Source of the DNA: Corynebacterium glaucum
Lineage (GTDB): Bacteria; Actinomycetota; Actinomycetes; Mycobacteriales; Mycobacteriaceae
Length of the DNA: 64,000 bases
Assembly (NCBI RefSeq): GCF_002287505.1
Contig: NZ_CP019688.1
Span: 186,001 to 250,000 of the forward strand
Direction of reading: 5' to 3'
The notes under the pieces were generated by a model that was given only the letters and a program-made list of their open reading frames with translations, did not search any database and was not told the DNA's origin. A program made the translations under genes and the position numbers. Below are positions 8,864 to 18,409 of the stretch, one piece after another (the stretch's first letter is position 1; each line of letters begins with the position of its first letter).

Positions 8864-8958
8864 AATTAAACCAGTCCAACTTTCGGGGGCCAGTTCAAAA
8901 ACAGGGGGGCTTTTGTGGTTAGAAACGCAAGGGCAATCGGCGCAGACTCGCGGCAAGT

Positions 8959-10608
8959 TTAGATCCCGGGGAGGAACCTCGGTACGACTTTGCCAACAGC
9001 GTTGCGCGGCAACTCATCAAGGAAGTGCACGTCACGCGGGATGGAGTGATCTGCAAGGCGGGAGCGCACCCACTCGCGCACCGACTCGGCGCTGAGGCGC
9101 TCGCCGTCGTCATCAAGCTTGCGCACGACCCACACCGCGATGCGCTTGAACGTCTCGTCATCGTCCACGCCATGCGCGTACAGGTCGTCGATGCCCGGCA
9201 TGTCCTCGAGCACCCCCATCACCGATTGCGGGTGGACGTTCTCGCCGCCGACGATGATCATGTCGTCGCTGCGCGACTGCACGTGCAAGAAGCCCTGCTC
9301 GTCGAAGTAGCCGAGGTCGCCCATCTCAATCAACCCGTCGATGGTCACCATCGGGGTATTCGGGTTGGTGTAGCCCTTCAGCGCGGTTTCGTTGTGCAGG
9401 AAGATACGGCCGGTGGTGCCGGTGGGGACTTCGTTGCCCTCGTCGTCGTAAAGCTTCAGCACCGTGCCGGGCGGCACCTTGCCCACCATCGTCGGGTCGG
9501 CCTGCATCTGTTCCGGCGAGGCCGCCGCGGCGAGCGCGAGCTCGGTGGAGCCGTAGATGTTGGCCAGAATCGGGCCGAAACGCTCGGTGGTGCGGCGCAG
9601 CAAGCCCGGGCTCACGGCGTTACCTGCGGTGGCCAAGAAGCGCAGCGTCGAGGTATCGAAGCGATCGTTGGCATGCAGGTCGAGCATCTGCTTGAAAAAG
9701 ATCGGCGAGGAAACCAGCCCGTCGCAACGGTAGTCCTGGATCTGCTTGTAGCAGGCCTCGGCGTCGAAAACGCGCCTTGTCACGATCGTCGAGCGCGTCG
9801 CCAGCGCCACCTGCAGCGCCGACCAACCCCACGTGTGGAAGATCGAAGCCGACAGCTGCACGGTGTCGCCCGAGCGCCACGGGATCGCCTCAAGGTAGCC
9901 GGCAAGCACCAGCGGCAAGCGCGGCTCGGGCCGCACGATGCCCTTCGGAATCCCGGTCGTACCCGAGCTCATCAGCACAAGGTTGCCGTGCTGCGGGTAG
10001 CGGGGCAATTGCTTATCGACGTCCGGCTGCTTGACGATGTCCGCAATCGAAAGCCCCTCGCGCTCACCCTCGGTGAATGCGCGCACGATGGTGATGTCGT
10101 CAGTGGCCTCGAGGTCTGCGGGCAGTCGATCCGCGAACTCGTCGTCGATGAACAAGACGTTGATCTTGTTCTCGTCGAAAATGCCGCGCAGCTGCTCTGG
10201 CGAGGAGCCGATGTTGAGTAGGAAGATGTGGCCGCCGGCGTAGCCCTTCGCACCGAGCGGCAGGATGATGCCGCGGCCGTTGCGGGCCATGACGCCGATC
10301 CGCAGCTCGTCGAGCCCGCGATCTGCTTGCTGGGCGACCAGCCACTTACCCAGGGACCGTGACTGTGCGCGCAGTTGGCGGTAGGAAAGCACGCCATCGT
10401 CGTCAATCAGCGCGGTGCGTTCCGGCGAGGCGGCGGCACCCTGTTCGATCTCGCGGGCGGTGGTGAACCGGTAGCGTGCCAGATTTGGGGCCAGGGCAAG
10501 CGCAGCCTTGGGGCCGCCTTCGGTGCTGATGATGCCGGCGCGGGTGATTGCGGGCACGAACCGGGCGAAAGACCTCAGGAGAAAGAGAGGATGTTCAGTA
10601 GGACGCAT
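8959..10608 (-). CDS. Acyl-CoA synthetase / AMP-dependent ligase (FadD-like)
   Basis: ANL-superfamily enzyme of 549 residues, expected to activate a fatty acid as acyl-AMP and then acyl-CoA. Seen: the AMP-binding motif LMSSGTTGIPKGIVRPE (about residues 210-226), the A5-like motif NIYGSTELALAA, and the A7/A8 region GLIEMGDLGYFDEQGFLHVQSRSDDMIIVGGENVHPQ. The C-terminal adenylation lysine is in PRNAVGKVVPR. The N-terminal stretch (PLFLLRSFARFVPAITRAGII) is hydrophobic and may help membrane association, as in FadD2-like proteins of mycolic-acid bacteria. The substrate cannot be told. It is divergent from the SGNH hydrolase gene. Confidence 0.9.
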   Translation of the reverse strand: MRPTEHPLFLLRSFARFVPAITRAGIISTEGGPKAALALAPNLARYRFTTAREIEQGAAASPERTALIDDDGVLSYRQLRAQSRSLGKWLVAQQADRGLDELRIGVMARNGRGIILPLGAKGYAGGHIFLLNIGSSPEQLRGIFDENKINVLFIDDEFADRLPADLEATDDITIVRAFTEGEREGLSIADIVKQPDVDKQLPRYPQHGNLVLMSSGTTGIPKGIVRPEPRLPLVLAGYLEAIPWRSGDTVQLSASIFHTWGWSALQVALATRSTIVTRRVFDAEACYKQIQDYRCDGLVSSPIFFKQMLDLHANDRFDTSTLRFLATAGNAVSPGLLRRTTERFGPILANIYGSTELALAAAASPEQMQADPTMVGKVPPGTVLKLYDDEGNEVPTGTTGRIFLHNETALKGYTNPNTPMVTIDGLIEMGDLGYFDEQGFLHVQSRSDDMIIVGGENVHPQSVMGVLEDMPGIDDLYAHGVDDDETFKRIAVWVVRKLDDDGERLSAESVREWVRSRLADHSIPRDVHFLDELPRNAVGKVVPRFLPGI

Positions 10609-10645
10609 TGCTTCAATGTAACCTATGTGCCGATTGTGAAAGGCG

Positions 10646-10673
10646 TTGACGAAAGTTGCCTATCGGGTAACAT
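10646..10673 (+). promoter_or_regulatory. Candidate sigma-A promoter of the SGNH hydrolase gene
   Basis: TTGACG (10646-10651) and TAACAT (10668-10673) are 16 bp apart and lie about 75 bp upstream of the ATG at 10750. Found by inspection only. Confidence 0.4.
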
Positions 10674-10749
10674 TTCCGTAACACCTTTAGTGCGTTCAAA
10701 GTATCCCATAGCTACGTCCGCCACGAGTACCGGAAAAGGAAGTTGCACA

Positions 10750-11598
10750 ATGACCCAATCGTTCACAGCGTCTCGCGCGTTTCGTCGCAAAGCTGCTGCC
10801 GTCTTCGCCGCCGCACTGACCGTCGTTGGTCTCGCGGCACCGGCCGCCGAAGCCCAGCAGCACAACCTGGTCATCTTCGGTGACTCGGTAATCTCCGACC
10901 CGAATGCACCACAGTGGGCAGCGGGCAAACTCGGCCTGGACTCCCGCGGCTCCTCCGAGGTGACCAAGTGGTGCCCGACCTCACCCACCAACTGGGGCAA
11001 GCAAGCCGCAGGCAAACTCGGCCTGCCGGCGTGGGATTACTCTTGCACCGGCACCGTGTCCATTCAGAAGGGTCCGCAGTTCTCTTCCCAAGTAACCCGC
11101 GCGGTCAACGACGGCGGGCTCAACCCCAACACCCAGCGTGTGATTATCTCCACCGGGTTCAATGACACGTACCACAACGATGGCCGCGATCGCGCCGCCT
11201 TCCGCCGCGACTGGGTCGCCGCGATGGCGCCACAAATCCAGCGCATCCGGGCTGCCGCACCGAATGCCCGCATCCAGATCGTCGGGTACCCGAAGATCAC
11301 CTCGGGCGACAACGTGTGCCTGTTCCACGTTGCGCCTAACGCCTCTGATTTCACGCCGTTCCCGGCAGTGCGCGAGTGGGAGGACTCGATCCAGTGGGCG
11401 CAGGTGGACCTCGCGCAGGCAACCGGTGCCGAGTTCCTCGACCTGAAGCCTTCCACCTGGAACAACAACATGTGCGCGCCGGATCACATGCGCATGTGGG
11501 CGGGTCTCGTGGACTTCTACGGCGGCCCGGGCAACCTGCCGATCCACGTCAACCAGCGCGGCCACGCCCACGTGGCCAACGTCATCGCTGGCTCCTAA
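10750..11598 (+). CDS. Secreted SGNH/GDSL-family hydrolase
   Basis: Exported esterase or lipase-like hydrolase of 282 residues. A Sec signal peptide is visible: basic start ASRAFRRK, hydrophobic AAAVFAAALTVVGLAA, cleavage probably after APAAEA. Block I of the family is FGDSVI (nucleophile Ser, about residue 45). The block III Asn is probably in STGFND. The catalytic His is in NQRGHAHVA near the end. Four or more cysteines suggest disulfides. I chose the ATG at 10750 because AAAGGAAG precedes it and the signal peptide starts there; earlier codons would overlap the divergent fadD. In corynebacteria such enzymes lie in or near envelope-lipid gene groups, but the substrate is unknown. Confidence 0.88.
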   Translation: MTQSFTASRAFRRKAAAVFAAALTVVGLAAPAAEAQQHNLVIFGDSVISDPNAPQWAAGKLGLDSRGSSEVTKWCPTSPTNWGKQAAGKLGLPAWDYSCTGTVSIQKGPQFSSQVTRAVNDGGLNPNTQRVIISTGFNDTYHNDGRDRAAFRRDWVAAMAPQIQRIRAAAPNARIQIVGYPKITSGDNVCLFHVAPNASDFTPFPAVREWEDSIQWAQVDLAQATGAEFLDLKPSTWNNNMCAPDHMRMWAGLVDFYGGPGNLPIHVNQRGHAHVANVIAGS

Positions 11599-11608
11599 AG
11601 CGAGGGGG

Positions 11609-11962
11609 CTAAGGCTCCTCGCGCGGCGCTGCATCCGGCGCGACTTCGGCGTTTTGCAGCGCCACCGCGCGAGCAAGACGGGCGTAGCGCAGCTCGAGCT
11701 CCCGAAACCGGGTCCAGGTCGAGATCGTGGTGAAGAAGAACGCCACGATCAGCACGTAGAGCATGAGGTCGGTGCCGCGGTCCACCCCGAGCCAGTTCGC
11801 CACGATCGTGACGTCGTCTGGCCGCAGGATCGCCCAGAACGCTGCGAGCATGAGGCCCACGAACCCGATCTTCACCCACGCCTTGGCGTTCGCCTTCTTG
11901 CGGTTGATAAAGAAGTAAATCGCTACCGCGACAATGGCGGTGATGAGGACGAGCTGAATCAC
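11609..11962 (-). CDS. DUF2304 family small membrane protein
   Basis: A 117-residue protein with three hydrophobic segments (IQLVLITAIVAVAIYFF, WVKIGFVGLMLAAFWAIL, LMLYVLIVAFFFTTIST) and a charged, coiled C-terminus (RFRELELRYARLARAVALQNAEV). DUF2304 proteins usually lie beside a GT2 glycosyltransferase, as here, and may anchor or regulate it. The GTG start (11962-11960) overlaps the stop of the upstream glycosyltransferase (GTGA), and an AGGAGG ribosome site at 11968-11973 supports that start, so the pair is probably translationally coupled. A hairpin GCGAGG/CCTCGC lies between this gene and the convergent SGNH gene but has no T-tail. Confidence 0.85.
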   Translation of the reverse strand: MIQLVLITAIVAVAIYFFINRKKANAKAWVKIGFVGLMLAAFWAILRPDDVTIVANWLGVDRGTDLMLYVLIVAFFFTTISTWTRFRELELRYARLARAVALQNAEVAPDAAPREEP

Positions 11963-12669
11963 TTGAGCCTCCTTGCCACGAGGCCGTCGGCCAAGATGTT
12001 CACGCCATTGATCAGGGATTGCCCCTTGCTCATTGAGTACTCGGTGTAGAGGATGTCCACCGGCTGCTCGGTCACACGCCAACCCTTCTGATCGATCATG
12101 TTCACGATCTCCGAGGCGTGGCTCATCCCGCTCATCCGGATGTCCATCTCGTCGGCGACCTTCTTGTTGAACACGCGCAGCCCGTTGTGGGCATCCGACA
12201 GCCCCAGCCGACGCGTGCGCGGAGAGAGGAACACCACCGTCCGCAACACCACCCGCTTGATCCAGGGCACCTGCGAGTTGTCCTGGCCGGCAAAGCGCGT
12301 GCCAACGATGATGTCGTAGGGCTCGGTGCGCAAGCGGTCGATCATCGCCTTCACGTCTTTGACCTGATGCTGGCCGTCCGCATCGAAGGTTACGAAATAC
12401 TGTGCGCCGGGCTGCGTGCGGGCGTACTCCACGCCGGTCTGGATCGCCGCACCTTGGCCCAAGTTCACCGGGTGGTTGACCAAATGCGCGCCGGAGGCGC
12501 GAATCGCCTCAGCCGAGTCGTCCTTCGAACCGTCGTTCACGGCCACGATGTTGGGAAACGTCTTGCGGGCTTCCGTGATCACGTCGAAGATCACCTGGCC
12601 CTCGTTGTAACAAGGGATTACAAGCCAGGTGTCACTAAATTCCCGCCGCGACGTGTTCATCGCGCACAA
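11959..12669 (-). CDS. GT2 glycosyltransferase, polyprenyl-phosphate sugar synthase type
   Basis: Family 2 glycosyltransferase of 233-236 residues, like dolichyl-phosphate mannosyl/glucosyl synthases. It probably loads a sugar onto polyprenyl phosphate on the inner face of the membrane. The nucleotide-binding start VIPCYNEGQVI and NDGSKDDS are visible, and the metal-binding DXD is in FDADGQH. SDAHNGLRVFNK is a typical acceptor-loop region. The start is uncertain: TTG at 12669 has GAGGGG about 6 nt upstream, whereas ATG at 12660 is less well spaced. It is followed by the DUF2304 gene with a 4-bp overlap. Confidence 0.88.
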   Translation of the reverse strand: MCAMNTSRREFSDTWLVIPCYNEGQVIFDVITEARKTFPNIVAVNDGSKDDSAEAIRASGAHLVNHPVNLGQGAAIQTGVEYARTQPGAQYFVTFDADGQHQVKDVKAMIDRLRTEPYDIIVGTRFAGQDNSQVPWIKRVVLRTVVFLSPRTRRLGLSDAHNGLRVFNKKVADEMDIRMSGMSHASEIVNMIDQKGWRVTEQPVDILYTEYSMSKGQSLINGVNILADGLVARRLK

Positions 12670-12671
12670 CG

Positions 12672-13484
12672 TTACCCCTCGCGGTGAAATAGGTGCGAGT
12701 ACACACGCTTTGTCACGCCAATTGGCAGCGCGCGGTACGCATTTCGCGCCGCAAGGTTGAACGCCGCCCGCGGTTTCGACACAAGCCCGTAGCGCACCAG
12801 GTTTTGCTGCATGGTCCGCTCGGCGGCTCTCGTCTCACCGCTCGAGCGCCGACGCATCTGATCCTCGCTGACCCGCAGATACGTCAGCGGCTCCTCCAAA
12901 TTCGCCAACTCATGGCCATCGGCAATGAGGCGCGCCCACAGGTCGTAGTCCTCCATGAACGGCACGTGCTGGTACCCGCCAACCGACTTCACCGCCTCCG
13001 TGCGAAACATCACTGAGGGGTGATTAAGCGGCGAATTTATTTTCACGTACTCGTTCGGGTTTGTAGACAGCCGACGGATCGCGCCGCCGTCGCCAAGCGA
13101 ATGCTCGAACTCCTCGACTGCCGTGCCGAGAGCTGCGACTTTGGGATGAGCCTTGAGGTATGCAAGCTGGGCAGCAAACCGCTCGGGCTTGGCCGCATCG
13201 TCGGAATCCAGGCGCGCAACATAGTCGGCCTCAATCGTCTCCAGGCCCGCGTTCAAAGCTTTGCCCAAGCCAACGTTCGCCTCAAGGCGCACGGTTCGAG
13301 CAGCTTTTTGCTTATCGACGAACCCCTGCACTAGCGTTTCCACGGCCTCCGAGACCGGACCGTCGAAGACGATGACAATGTCGTCTGCGGGGCGGGTCTG
13401 CGCGGTAACGGACTCTAAAGCCAGGGAAAGCTCGCCCGCGTCGGTGCTGCGGTAGAGGCTCATGAGGACGGCGAGGGAGGGCAT
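12672..13484 (-). CDS. GT2 glycosyltransferase (WcaA type)
   Basis: GT-A-fold glycosyltransferase of 270 residues. Seen: the N-terminal nucleotide-binding strand LAVLMSLYRSTDAGELSLALESVTAQT, the DxDD motif in VARLDSDDAAKPERF (about residues 90-105), and the acceptor region FMEDYDLWARLIADGHELANLEEPLTYLRVS. The family adds rhamnose or other sugars to cell-wall polysaccharides. Its position between rmlA and a polyprenyl-sugar synthase suggests a rhamnosyl or related transfer, but that is inference. It begins 5 bp after the rmlA stop, so it is in the same operon. Confidence 0.87.
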   Translation of the reverse strand: MPSLAVLMSLYRSTDAGELSLALESVTAQTRPADDIVIVFDGPVSEAVETLVQGFVDKQKAARTVRLEANVGLGKALNAGLETIEADYVARLDSDDAAKPERFAAQLAYLKAHPKVAALGTAVEEFEHSLGDGGAIRRLSTNPNEYVKINSPLNHPSVMFRTEAVKSVGGYQHVPFMEDYDLWARLIADGHELANLEEPLTYLRVSEDQMRRRSSGETRAAERTMQQNLVRYGLVSKPRAAFNLAARNAYRALPIGVTKRVYSHLFHREG

Positions 13485-13489
13485 GGGTG

Positions 13490-14374
13490 TCAGAATTCCT
13501 GTCCGCGGTGGTAGTCATGAACAACGTCCAGCAAATAGGCGCCGTAGCCGGACTTCATCATCGGTTCGGCGAGGCGCTCGAGCTGCTCGGCGTCGATGAA
13601 ACCCTGGCGGAACGCCGCGACCTCGGGGGAGCCGATGACGTTTCCGGTACGTTTCTGGATCACCTCGACATAGGCGCTGGCCTCGCTCATTGAGTCGATG
13701 GTGCCGGTATCCAGCCACACGTCGCCGCGGTGCAGGCGGTGCACCTTCAGCCGGCCTTGGGTGAGATACGCCGCGTTGACCTCGGTGATTTCCAGCTCAC
13801 CGCGCGCGCTCGGGCGGATGTGCTTGGCAATTTCCACCACGTCGTTGTCGTAGAAGTACAAGCCCACCACCGCGAAGTCGGACTTCGGGTTCTCCGGTTT
13901 CTCTTCGATGGAAAGCACGGTGCCCGAGGAATCGAAATCCACCACGCCGTAGCGCTTCGGATCGGAGACCTCGTAGGCGAAGATCGTGCCGCCGTCGACG
14001 TGGTGAATGTCGCCCAGGATGGCCGTGAGCTCAGAGCCTTCGAAGATGTTGTCGCCCAGCACCAGCGCGACGGTGTCATCGCCGATGAAGTCCTCGCCGA
14101 TGATGAAGGCTTCCGCCAGTCCATTGGGGGAGGGCTGCTCGGCGTAATCGATCATGAGGCCGAGCTGGGAGCCGTCTCCAAGCAAACGCTCAAACGCATG
14201 CCGGTCTTCCGGGGTCGTGATCACCAGGATCTCCCGGATCCCCGCGCTGATCAGGGTCGTCAGCGGGTAGAAGACCATCGGTTTGTCGTAGATCGGCATC
14301 AATTGTTTCGAGATGCCTTTGGTGATTGGGTATAGGCGAGTGCCCGATCCGCCCGCGAGGATGATGCCCTTCAT
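13490..14374 (-). CDS. rmlA: Glucose-1-phosphate thymidylyltransferase
   Basis: First enzyme of dTDP-L-rhamnose synthesis: glucose-1-phosphate + dTTP gives dTDP-glucose. The 294 residues match the usual length. The signature GGSGTRLYPITKGISKQLMPIYDKPM is at residues 8-33, and the catalytic/metal region VLGDNIF is near residue 110. YDLDVVHDY-like C-terminal features are replaced here by YGAYLLDVVHDYHRG. rmlCD and rmlB lie upstream in the same direction, separated by one small secreted-protein gene. Rhamnose joins arabinogalactan to peptidoglycan in corynebacteria. Confidence 0.97.
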   Translation of the reverse strand: MKGIILAGGSGTRLYPITKGISKQLMPIYDKPMVFYPLTTLISAGIREILVITTPEDRHAFERLLGDGSQLGLMIDYAEQPSPNGLAEAFIIGEDFIGDDTVALVLGDNIFEGSELTAILGDIHHVDGGTIFAYEVSDPKRYGVVDFDSSGTVLSIEEKPENPKSDFAVVGLYFYDNDVVEIAKHIRPSARGELEITEVNAAYLTQGRLKVHRLHRGDVWLDTGTIDSMSEASAYVEVIQKRTGNVIGSPEVAAFRQGFIDAEQLERLAEPMMKSGYGAYLLDVVHDYHRGQEF

Positions 14375-14378
14375 GCGC

Positions 14379-14741
14379 TTAGAAGGGCAGGATCCGGGAG
14401 CGGAGCTCGTTGAGGGTGGCTTGCGTCTCCGGAGAGTTGAGCTCCATGAAAAGCGTCATCGCGCCGGAAATGACGCCAATCACGAACAACAGGACCGACG
14501 GGGTGGACACGTTGGAGAAGTCGCGCGAAGAGAACGCCTGCATGACGTCGGTCGGGCCCTCGGTAGGTGTCGTCGAAGCGGTCACCGTCGGGGTGATGGT
14601 CTTGGTCACCACCACCGTTGGGCGATCCGGGTCGGTCCTTTGCGACGAGGCTTCCGCCCCGACGTTGCTGGTGATCACGGTGGCGACCATCGCGCTTGCG
14701 ACGAGCGCCGACGCAATGCGTCTGCGGGTGGTGCGGAACAC
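14379..14741 (-). CDS. Small secreted or membrane-anchored protein within the rml cluster
   Basis: Unrecognised protein of 120 residues. It has an N-terminal signal sequence (FRTTRRRIASALVASAMVATVITSNVGAEA), a Thr/Pro-rich stalk (TVVVTKTITPTVTASTTPTEGPT) and one hydrophobic segment (TPSVLLFVIGVISGAMTLFM). A short charged tail ends in LNELRSRILPF. GTG at 14741 is the start, supported by AAAAGGAG 7 nt upstream. It ends 4 bp before rmlA, so they are co-transcribed. The layout suggests an extracytoplasmic stalk with a C-terminal membrane anchor. No function can be given. Confidence 0.7.
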   Translation of the reverse strand: MFRTTRRRIASALVASAMVATVITSNVGAEASSQRTDPDRPTVVVTKTITPTVTASTTPTEGPTDVMQAFSSRDFSNVSTPSVLLFVIGVISGAMTLFMELNSPETQATLNELRSRILPF

Positions 14742-14819
14742 GGCAACTCCTTTTCGCCTGGAAATGACTTCCCCCTAATTTTCCACAGTTTGGCCTGGAA
14801 GGAAACCCTAAAAGTACAC

Positions 14820-16154
14820 CTATTTCGCCGAACGCGCGTCCAAGTACAGTGCGAGCGCTGCGCGCCAGTTCGTCGGCTCGAAACCGGCCGCCTTGATCTT
14901 GGTCAGATCCAGGGTGCAATTGGCCGGGCGATCCGCCTGCGGGCCAGCGATCTCGATGTACTCCTCGCGGGTGACCGAGCGAACGTTCGCCGGGTCGCTT
15001 CCCATCCCGGTGAACACTGCCATGGCGATCTCGTCGCGGCTTGCGGTGTCACCGTCGGAGGTCAGGTTGTACACGCCGTACTCCGCCTTGGTGTCCAGCA
15101 GGTGGACGATGCCGCGGGCGAGGTCTTCTGCCCAGGTCGGGCGGCCGTGCTGGTCGTTGACCACGTCAGGCGATTCGCCGCGCTCGGCGTGTCCGGCCAT
15201 GGTGTCCATGAAGTTCGTGCCTTCGCCGAACAGCCACGCGGTGCGCACCACGTAGTGCTTGCGCGGCACGCGAGCAGCGGTGTCGCCGGCCGCCTTCGAC
15301 GCTCCGTAGGAGTTGATCGGGCTGGCCACCTCAGCTTCGGTGTGCAGCTCCTTGGTGCCGTCGAAAATGTAGTCGGAGGAGATATGCACCAGCGTGAGAT
15401 CGTTGAGCTTGCAAATGCGCGACAGGGTAGCCACACCGTCCGCGTTCACCGACCATGCAGTCGTGCGATCGTGGTTCGCGCTGTCGACATCGTTGTACGC
15501 CGCGCAGTTCACAATCGCCCAGTACTGGGTGTAGTCCAGCTCCGGCGGGTTGGTGATGTCGAACTCCTCGTGGGTGACAAAGTCCGCCTGCTTGTCATCC
15601 CAGTGCTTGCGAAGTGCGCGACCGAGCTGCCCGTTTGCGCCGGTCACCAAAATGCGGCGCGCTGGCACCAGCGGAGCCTCGGCGAACGGCGGGTGGTTCT
15701 TGTCGGCCTCAGAGAGCTGCGTCGGCTCCTGCGGCCAGTCAATCTCCTTGTAAGAGCAGAACGCGTAATCGCCGTCCGGGTTGTAGCGGGCGTTGCCCAG
15801 GTACACGTAGGCGGTCTCGTCCTCCAGCGTCTGGAAACCGTTGGCCACGCCGCGCGGAACCAACACCGCAGTGTCCGGTCCAATCTCGGCGCTGAACTTC
15901 TGCCCCAAAGTTGGCGAGCCTTCGCGCATGTCCACCCACGCGCCAAAGATGCGGCCCTTGGCTACCGAAATCCACTTGTCCCACGGCTCTGCGTGCATGC
16001 CGCGAGTGGTGCCGGCGACGTGGTTGAAACTGACGTTGTTCTGCACCGGCTTCAGGCCCTGGCCCATCACCCAGTTTTCCTTGAACCAGCCACGGTTGTC
16101 TTCGTGAACGGTCAGGTCGTAAAGAACAAGGCCTTCAATTGGAGTTTCATGCAT
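14820..16154 (-). CDS. rmlCD: Bifunctional dTDP-4-dehydrorhamnose 3,5-epimerase / reductase
   Basis: Fusion of the last two enzymes of dTDP-L-rhamnose synthesis, 444 residues. The N-terminal cupin epimerase (about residues 1-180) shows GLVLYDLTVHEDNRGWFKE and NVSFNHVAGTTRGMHAEPWDK with its catalytic His. The C-terminal SDR reductase (about 190-440) starts at ILVTGANGQLGRALR. It carries the active-site YGASKAAGD and a typical WLFGEGTNF. I use the ATG at 16154 (MHETPIEGL); an in-frame ATG at 16184 would overlap rmlB by 20 bp and cannot be excluded. The same fusion is known in C. glutamicum. Confidence 0.94.
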   Translation of the reverse strand: MHETPIEGLVLYDLTVHEDNRGWFKENWVMGQGLKPVQNNVSFNHVAGTTRGMHAEPWDKWISVAKGRIFGAWVDMREGSPTLGQKFSAEIGPDTAVLVPRGVANGFQTLEDETAYVYLGNARYNPDGDYAFCSYKEIDWPQEPTQLSEADKNHPPFAEAPLVPARRILVTGANGQLGRALRKHWDDKQADFVTHEEFDITNPPELDYTQYWAIVNCAAYNDVDSANHDRTTAWSVNADGVATLSRICKLNDLTLVHISSDYIFDGTKELHTEAEVASPINSYGASKAAGDTAARVPRKHYVVRTAWLFGEGTNFMDTMAGHAERGESPDVVNDQHGRPTWAEDLARGIVHLLDTKAEYGVYNLTSDGDTASRDEIAMAVFTGMGSDPANVRSVTREEYIEIAGPQADRPANCTLDLTKIKAAGFEPTNWRAALALYLDARSAK

Positions 16155-16164
16155 GCGGTCGAGC

Positions 16165-17169
<1,005 letters not shown>

Positions 17170-17191
17170 TTACTGTACCTTTACGCGACCT

Positions 17192-18409
17192 TTACGCGAC
17201 CTCTACGCGCGCTCGGGCAAGACCCGCGACGTGGACCACCGCGCCGGCAAGCGGGCCGACGTAAAGCGCGACGACGACCGCAGTGGCAACTGCCCACGGG
17301 CTGGTGAAGAGCACCGCGAAAGCGACGATCGAAGCCACAACCCAGCCTGCTACGTACCACACGTGCTGCTCCAACGCGAGCACCGCGACACCCGTGATCA
17401 TGAGCATGCCCATAAACGCAGAAGCCAAGGTGAGCAGGGCGAGCGTGCGTCCGTCTACGAAGAGCTCCGGTTTGAATCCGAGTTTGAGGATCCACGGCCC
17501 GATTGCCCAAGCGGCGACGAAGCCCACCGCCCCGAGTGCGAGCACCGCGCCGACCGGGGCAAGGAGCGCCTGGTAGATGCGGTCACGGTGCTCAACAAAA
17601 CGGACCACGAGAGCGGATTGGAAGCGCTGCAGCGGCACGAGCACTGGGGCGCGGGTAAGAATCACCGCGTTATTCATCGCGCCGACCACGATGGAGATGT
17701 CCGCGTTGTTGTCCGGGAACGCCGCGGAGACGGCGGTGGGAAAGCCGGTGATCAGCGCAGCGGATGCACCGGAGGCGAGCATTGCGGAGACAACGCGGCG
17801 GACAAATGCGCGGCGGTCGACATCGAGCGCGACCCGGATGTGGGTGCGGGCGGTGTCAGACGCGCCGAGGATGACCATCCAGCTTGCCGCACCGGCCACG
17901 GTGATGAGCAGGAACGCGGTCAGCCCCCAGCCAAAGGCCCATGCCAACAGTGCGAGCACGAGGCGCACGCCGGAATCCAGCGCGACGAGGCTCGCGTACT
18001 GATTCCACAGTTGTGCCCCGGACAGGATGCCGGAAAGCACTGCTTGGAAGGTGTAGCTGACCAGGCCGAAGATGAGCAGGGACGTTGCCATGCCGGGCGA
18101 CATTGGCACCAGCGAATGCATGGCCACAATGGCCACCGGGGTCCCGACTGCGACAACAATCGCGGCAGCGACCGACGCAAAGCGCCACGGACTCGCTGTG
18201 CCTTTCACGCCAGTCTCCCTGGCGGAGGCCACGGCGCGGGTGGTCTCCTGGGTGATGCCGTCGATCAAGCCGGCGCTAGCAAAGAACAACCCCCAGTACG
18301 CACTGAAGTAACGGAACTCCGTTTCGATGTCGAGGGCCCAACCCGCGATGACGACAAGGACGAAACCGGCGAGCGCCGAAAACAGGGTGGCTAGGGAAAG
18401 GTTTCTCAC
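17192..18409 (-). CDS. Polysaccharide-export/flippase-like multispanning membrane protein
   Basis: A 405-residue integral membrane protein with about 10-12 hydrophobic segments and no recognisable catalytic motif. Size, topology and position beside rhamnose and glycosyltransferase genes suggest an MOP-superfamily (Wzx-like) flippase for a lipid-linked glycan; this is inference. The GTG start at 18409 overlaps the stop of the M1 peptidase gene (GTGA), indicating coupling. A longer reading to 18442 would overlap that gene more deeply and is less likely. Confidence 0.72.
   Translation of the reverse strand: MRNLSLATLFSALAGFVLVVIAGWALDIETEFRYFSAYWGLFFASAGLIDGITQETTRAVASARETGVKGTASPWRFASVAAAIVVAVGTPVAIVAMHSLVPMSPGMATSLLIFGLVSYTFQAVLSGILSGAQLWNQYASLVALDSGVRLVLALLAWAFGWGLTAFLLITVAGAASWMVILGASDTARTHIRVALDVDRRAFVRRVVSAMLASGASAALITGFPTAVSAAFPDNNADISIVVGAMNNAVILTRAPVLVPLQRFQSALVVRFVEHRDRIYQALLAPVGAVLALGAVGFVAAWAIGPWILKLGFKPELFVDGRTLALLTLASAFMGMLMITGVAVLALEQHVWYVAGWVVASIVAFAVLFTSPWAVATAVVVALYVGPLAGAVVHVAGLARARVEVA

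Larger units (their letters stand above)
4810..8897 (+). mobile_element. IS3-family insertion sequence, interrupted by an IS21-family element
   Basis: The ends begin TGTACTG (4810) and finish CAGTTCA (8897). They are imperfect inverted repeats sharing CCCC and AGTTGGACTG in the same positions. The flanks are AAA (4807-4809) and AAA (8898-8900), matching the 3-bp duplication usual for IS3, although a homopolymer is weak proof. Without the nested element and one copy of its duplication the IS is 1440 bp, normal for the family. It carries orfA and orfB in the -1 relation. It is immobile as it stands because orfB is cut before its catalytic glutamate. Confidence 0.9.
4788..8914 (+). terminator. 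tRNA-Thr rho-independent terminator split by an IS3-family insertion
   Basis: Left arm AAAAGCCCC (4788-4796) then CCTG (4801-4804). Right arm CAGG (8902-8905) then GGGGCTTTT (8906-8914). The arms are exact complements, and with the insertion removed they form a hairpin with loop CGAAAA and a T-tail. The insertion point, within AAA, is in the hairpin loop. Confidence 0.75.
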
